Shown one piece after another: positions 61,343-64,000 of a DNA stretch of 64,000 nt; positions within the stretch are counted from its first letter, which is position 1; each line of letters opens with the position of its first letter. The notes under the pieces were generated by a model. It ran no database searches and was not told where the DNA came from. It saw only the letters and a program-made list of their open reading frames with translations. The stretch is from Acanthochromis polyacanthus (taxonomy: Eukaryota > Chordata > Actinopteri > Pomacentridae). Position numbers and translations under genes: made by a program. The stretch is from assembly GCF_021347895.1 (NCBI RefSeq), contig NC_067120.1:13687361-13751360 (forward strand), written 5' to 3'.

Positions 61343-63699
61343 ATGTACTGTGCTCATCCTGTCTCTGGCACAGGCAACAACTCATTGATGTACTGCTACA
61401 ACATGAAACCAGTAAGTAGATGTATTTCTGCTGGATTTTCCTCAGGTTGTATGTCACTGTCAGTGTGTTTTCATGATGATGATGATGATGATGGTGTTAC
61501 ACTCTGATGTTGTTTGTTTAGTAGGTGTGTTTCCAGAGTGGTGTGATTTTTGCAAATTTGCATCAGAGAGAAATTACTGCTAGAACTGGTGTAAAAGTTC
61601 TCATTCAACATTTTGTCATTTCTTAAGAGTTGGTGAGGATGTTTAATACTTTGCACGTGACATTTGAGAGGATATGAGATTGTTTAGTGTGTGTCAGTGA
61701 GGGGGGAAAAAAAGGGAGAAAGAGTTTTATGCTGTGGAGGTGATCATGATCTGCATGCATGTTATGAAGCTTATTCTTGAACTTCAGCAGTTGCAAGTTT
61801 GTGTGACATTATCAGGTTAAAATCTCTGTCATTTTAATGTTAATTATGACAGCATTTCAATCAAGTTCTCAATAGAATTTAAATCTAACTCCCCATGCAT
61901 GTCTCGAGTAACATTAATTTAATTAATGCTGTAACATGCAGACTGACTGCTGATTTTAGGTTGAAAAACTCCTGTTAAAATGCACCAGTGCGCTCCTTCC
62001 TGTTTGCTGAGTACCATGTAGTCAAGCCTGGCAGCAGAAAACATCTTGACATGAAGCAGATTGCTGCTATTTCTATTTGATTTAACCCTGCTATGTTGGA
62101 GCAGTCCCTCCACCACTGCAGCCATTATCAAAGGCAGCTTTGATCTCTGTGAGACTAACCATATCCAGACATCGTGGATCACAGAGGCAGAAAATTGGTT
62201 GCATGTGGCTGGAGTTGGCCATGGTGGAGCACAGGATGGGCCTTGAATAGCAAGTTGATATTTCACTCATCTAGCATCATAATGCCATGTATGTTCACAA
62301 TGGGACTGGAGCAGTTTGGCCCTTTTTTGTACAACTTTTTTGCATGTTTTTTGATTTAAAAGAAAGCTATTAAAATTCAGCCGATTGACATTAACAACAC
62401 TTCATCAAAATTGTTATTTAAAGCAGATATTTATTTATAACATTCCAGTTCCTTCTTACCACTGCTTTAAAAAAACTCCTTTATCATTTGTGATTCCATG
62501 ATTGATGGTTCCTAAATCAATACTATGCTAAAAGAGGATGCCATGGTGACGGCCCCTCTCCAGCGGGGGCCAGAGAGGGCGTGCTGGGGCGGGGGTGTGA
62601 CCATTATTAACGGGTCGCCTGCTATGCTGATGGTAAGAAGGACAATTGGCTTTATCCTCTGCCATATGCTGCCCATGGCGGCTCAGACGGGCCCAGTGTC
62701 GACAGGGGCTCCTCTGTTTGGCCTAGCCCACAATCACCATGGGACTCATGCCAGCCAGGGTCACGGCTGCATGTGTGTGTGTGTGTGTTTGTGTGCGCTT
62801 CAATGCGTGTGGCTTTGTGTGTGTGCGCGTGCGATTGTGCTTGCACAGGCATACTCAAGAGAGTCTTTAATGGCCTGCTTTACAGAACTTGTCGTCCGGG
62901 TAACTGACACCCCATTGATGCTGCGCAGGGAGGTTTATTTTCATTTCCTGGGGCACATCAAAGCAATCGAGAGAGGTGCAGGTGCAGTCCAGACCTCTTG
63001 GTGCGTCTGAGTGATTGAGCATGTGTTGGTGTGTTTCGTGTGCGCTGTTTGTGGCACTGCACTTCACAATTAAAAGCAAAACACACAAAAAAAAAATACA
63101 AAAAAATAAAAAATCCACACACGCTGAAGGCATTTTTAGTTTAATTCTTTTATTTGTTTGTTGTTAATATTTAGCTTCCTGCTGGGGAGGATCATTAGGG
63201 TGAGACTCACTGCACTGTTTGACTTCTTTCCGAGGACGAATCACGAGAAAGGCTTGGAATTCAATTTTTATTCGAGGGAGGAATTGTATCCCAGTCTTCT
63301 GAAGCCAGCCGAACCTGATCATGATTAGGGCAGGGATTTCTCATGGTGAATGGTTCCTAAATCCGGATGAGGAGGTGCATGGATCTACAGCTTATGGATT
63401 ATCGCAATAGCTCTAAGTGTGCATCAGCTCTCTGCTTTGTTTTCATAATACTGTAGCTTCAGCTCGCACTCACAGTATTCACATGTTTGTGTCACTCAGA
63501 TCGCTTTGGCTGATAGAGGCTCATTCAAATTACTGTTTGTGCGCACAACTTTATGTATCTTGATTTGGATATGTTTTTTTTTTATATTTATCTCTCTAGG
63601 TTTATGGGCAGTCTCCCAGTAATGACAACATCAACCAGAACTCCTCATCACATCCGTCAGCCAAGGCCCTCAACAATGTGTTCGCAAGCACATTCTTTG
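61343..63699 (+). CDS. TCF12: TCF12 (HEB) short Alt isoform, first two coding exons, partial
   Basis: E-protein basic helix-loop-helix transcription factor. Two exons are visible: 61343-61411 (23 codons, donor GTAAGT) and 63600-63699 (33 codons plus one base, donor GTGAGC); the bHLH end lies beyond the window. Exon 1 starts MYCAHPVSGTGNNSLMY and has the same length as the 23-residue Alt exon of mammalian HEBAlt, which starts MYCAYPVPGMGNNSLMY. Exon 2 reads VYGQSPSNDNINQ and ends NNVFASTFF, aligned with VYAPSPNSDDFNR and MFASTFF of TCF12. TCF4 has a similar short form but ends FPSSFF, so TCF12 fits better, as does the RFX7 neighbourhood. The middle of exon 2 is more diverged than in mammals. 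No canonical upstream exons were found. Confidence 0.85.
61472..61493. repeat. (ATG)n microsatellite
   Basis: Six or seven ATG units in the TCF12 intron just after the Alt exon. Confidence 0.9.
62520..63020. other. GC-rich intronic segment of TCF12 with (TG)n tract
   Basis: A 500-bp island with a 161-codon open frame that is probably not coding: the frame runs through a TG/CG microsatellite at about 62774-62830. The flanking parts are complex and repeat-free, and could be an intronic enhancer. Confidence 0.35.
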
Positions 63700-64000
63700 G
63701 TGAGCTCAGACCCTCTGAAATGATTATGTTTATCCATCCACCGAATATTTTTGCATTTGAAGCTATCATCCCTTTAGTAAGTTGGCACACCAACAGGAGA
63801 CATCAAGTTTAATTTTGGTCAAACAACTCAGCCACATGACCATCCACCAGTGGCCTGCTTTGTCTGGTTTCTGGTGATCAGACAGCACTGAATCCAAATT
63901 AGAAGAGAGGAATGTCAATGAAATAAAACCAAAGGTCACCAAAAGAGACATTATATATGGATCAAATTAAAATATGCTTTCTATATTGATTGGTAAAGTA

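Noticed and set aside
62525..63010. 161-codon plus-strand ORF in the TCF12 intron
   Set aside because: It reads through a (TG)n microsatellite (CVCVCVCL-type residues) and shows no family motif.

Overview
This window is vertebrate nuclear DNA, and the organism is a ray-finned (teleost) fish. The genes are split by short GT-AG introns. Their proteins match the human 15q21-q22 genes closely. The spaces between exons carry typical fish repeats: Tc1-like transposase relics, tRNA-derived SINEs, LINE 3' tails and foldback MITEs. There are no bacterial operons, CRISPR arrays or tRNA genes.

Layout from left to right: (1) 418-3225, minus strand: the first eight coding exons of a class V myosin, best match MYO5A; the rest of the gene lies beyond the left edge. 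(2) 6251-7204, minus: complete ARPP19 in three exons, 113 aa. (3) 8835-12128, minus: complete RSL24D1 in six exons, 164 aa. (4) 12.4-14.1 kb: a repeat-rich gap with a large foldback element. (5) 16019-29398, minus: complete PRTG (protogenin) in 19 coding exons, 1185 aa. (6) 35795-48628, minus: complete RFX7 in nine coding exons, 1503 aa. One RFX7 intron looks like a U12-type AT-AC intron. (7) 48.6-61.3 kb: a gene desert filled with transposon debris and possible regulatory DNA. (8) 61343-63699, plus: an E-protein gene, best match TCF12, beginning with the alternative HEBAlt-type first exon and running off the right edge. Every exon set listed joins with consistent reading phase.

The order and orientation MYO5A-ARPP19-RSL24D1-PRTG-RFX7-TCF12 (five minus, one plus) are those of human 15q. 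Many genes that lie between them in human are absent, for example ONECUT1, UNC13C, RAB27A, NEDD4, TEX9, MNS1 and ZNF280D. The simplest reading is one half of a block duplicated in the teleost genome duplication that has lost genes. The genes do not form one pathway: they cover organelle transport (MYO5A), mitotic phosphatase control (ARPP19), 60S ribosome assembly (RSL24D1), neural and mesodermal cell-surface signalling (PRTG) and transcription (RFX7, TCF12).

The most interesting points are the apparent Alt-promoter-only TCF12 gene, the AT-AC intron inside the RFX7 DNA-binding domain, and several mobile elements with intact inverted repeats and target-site duplications.
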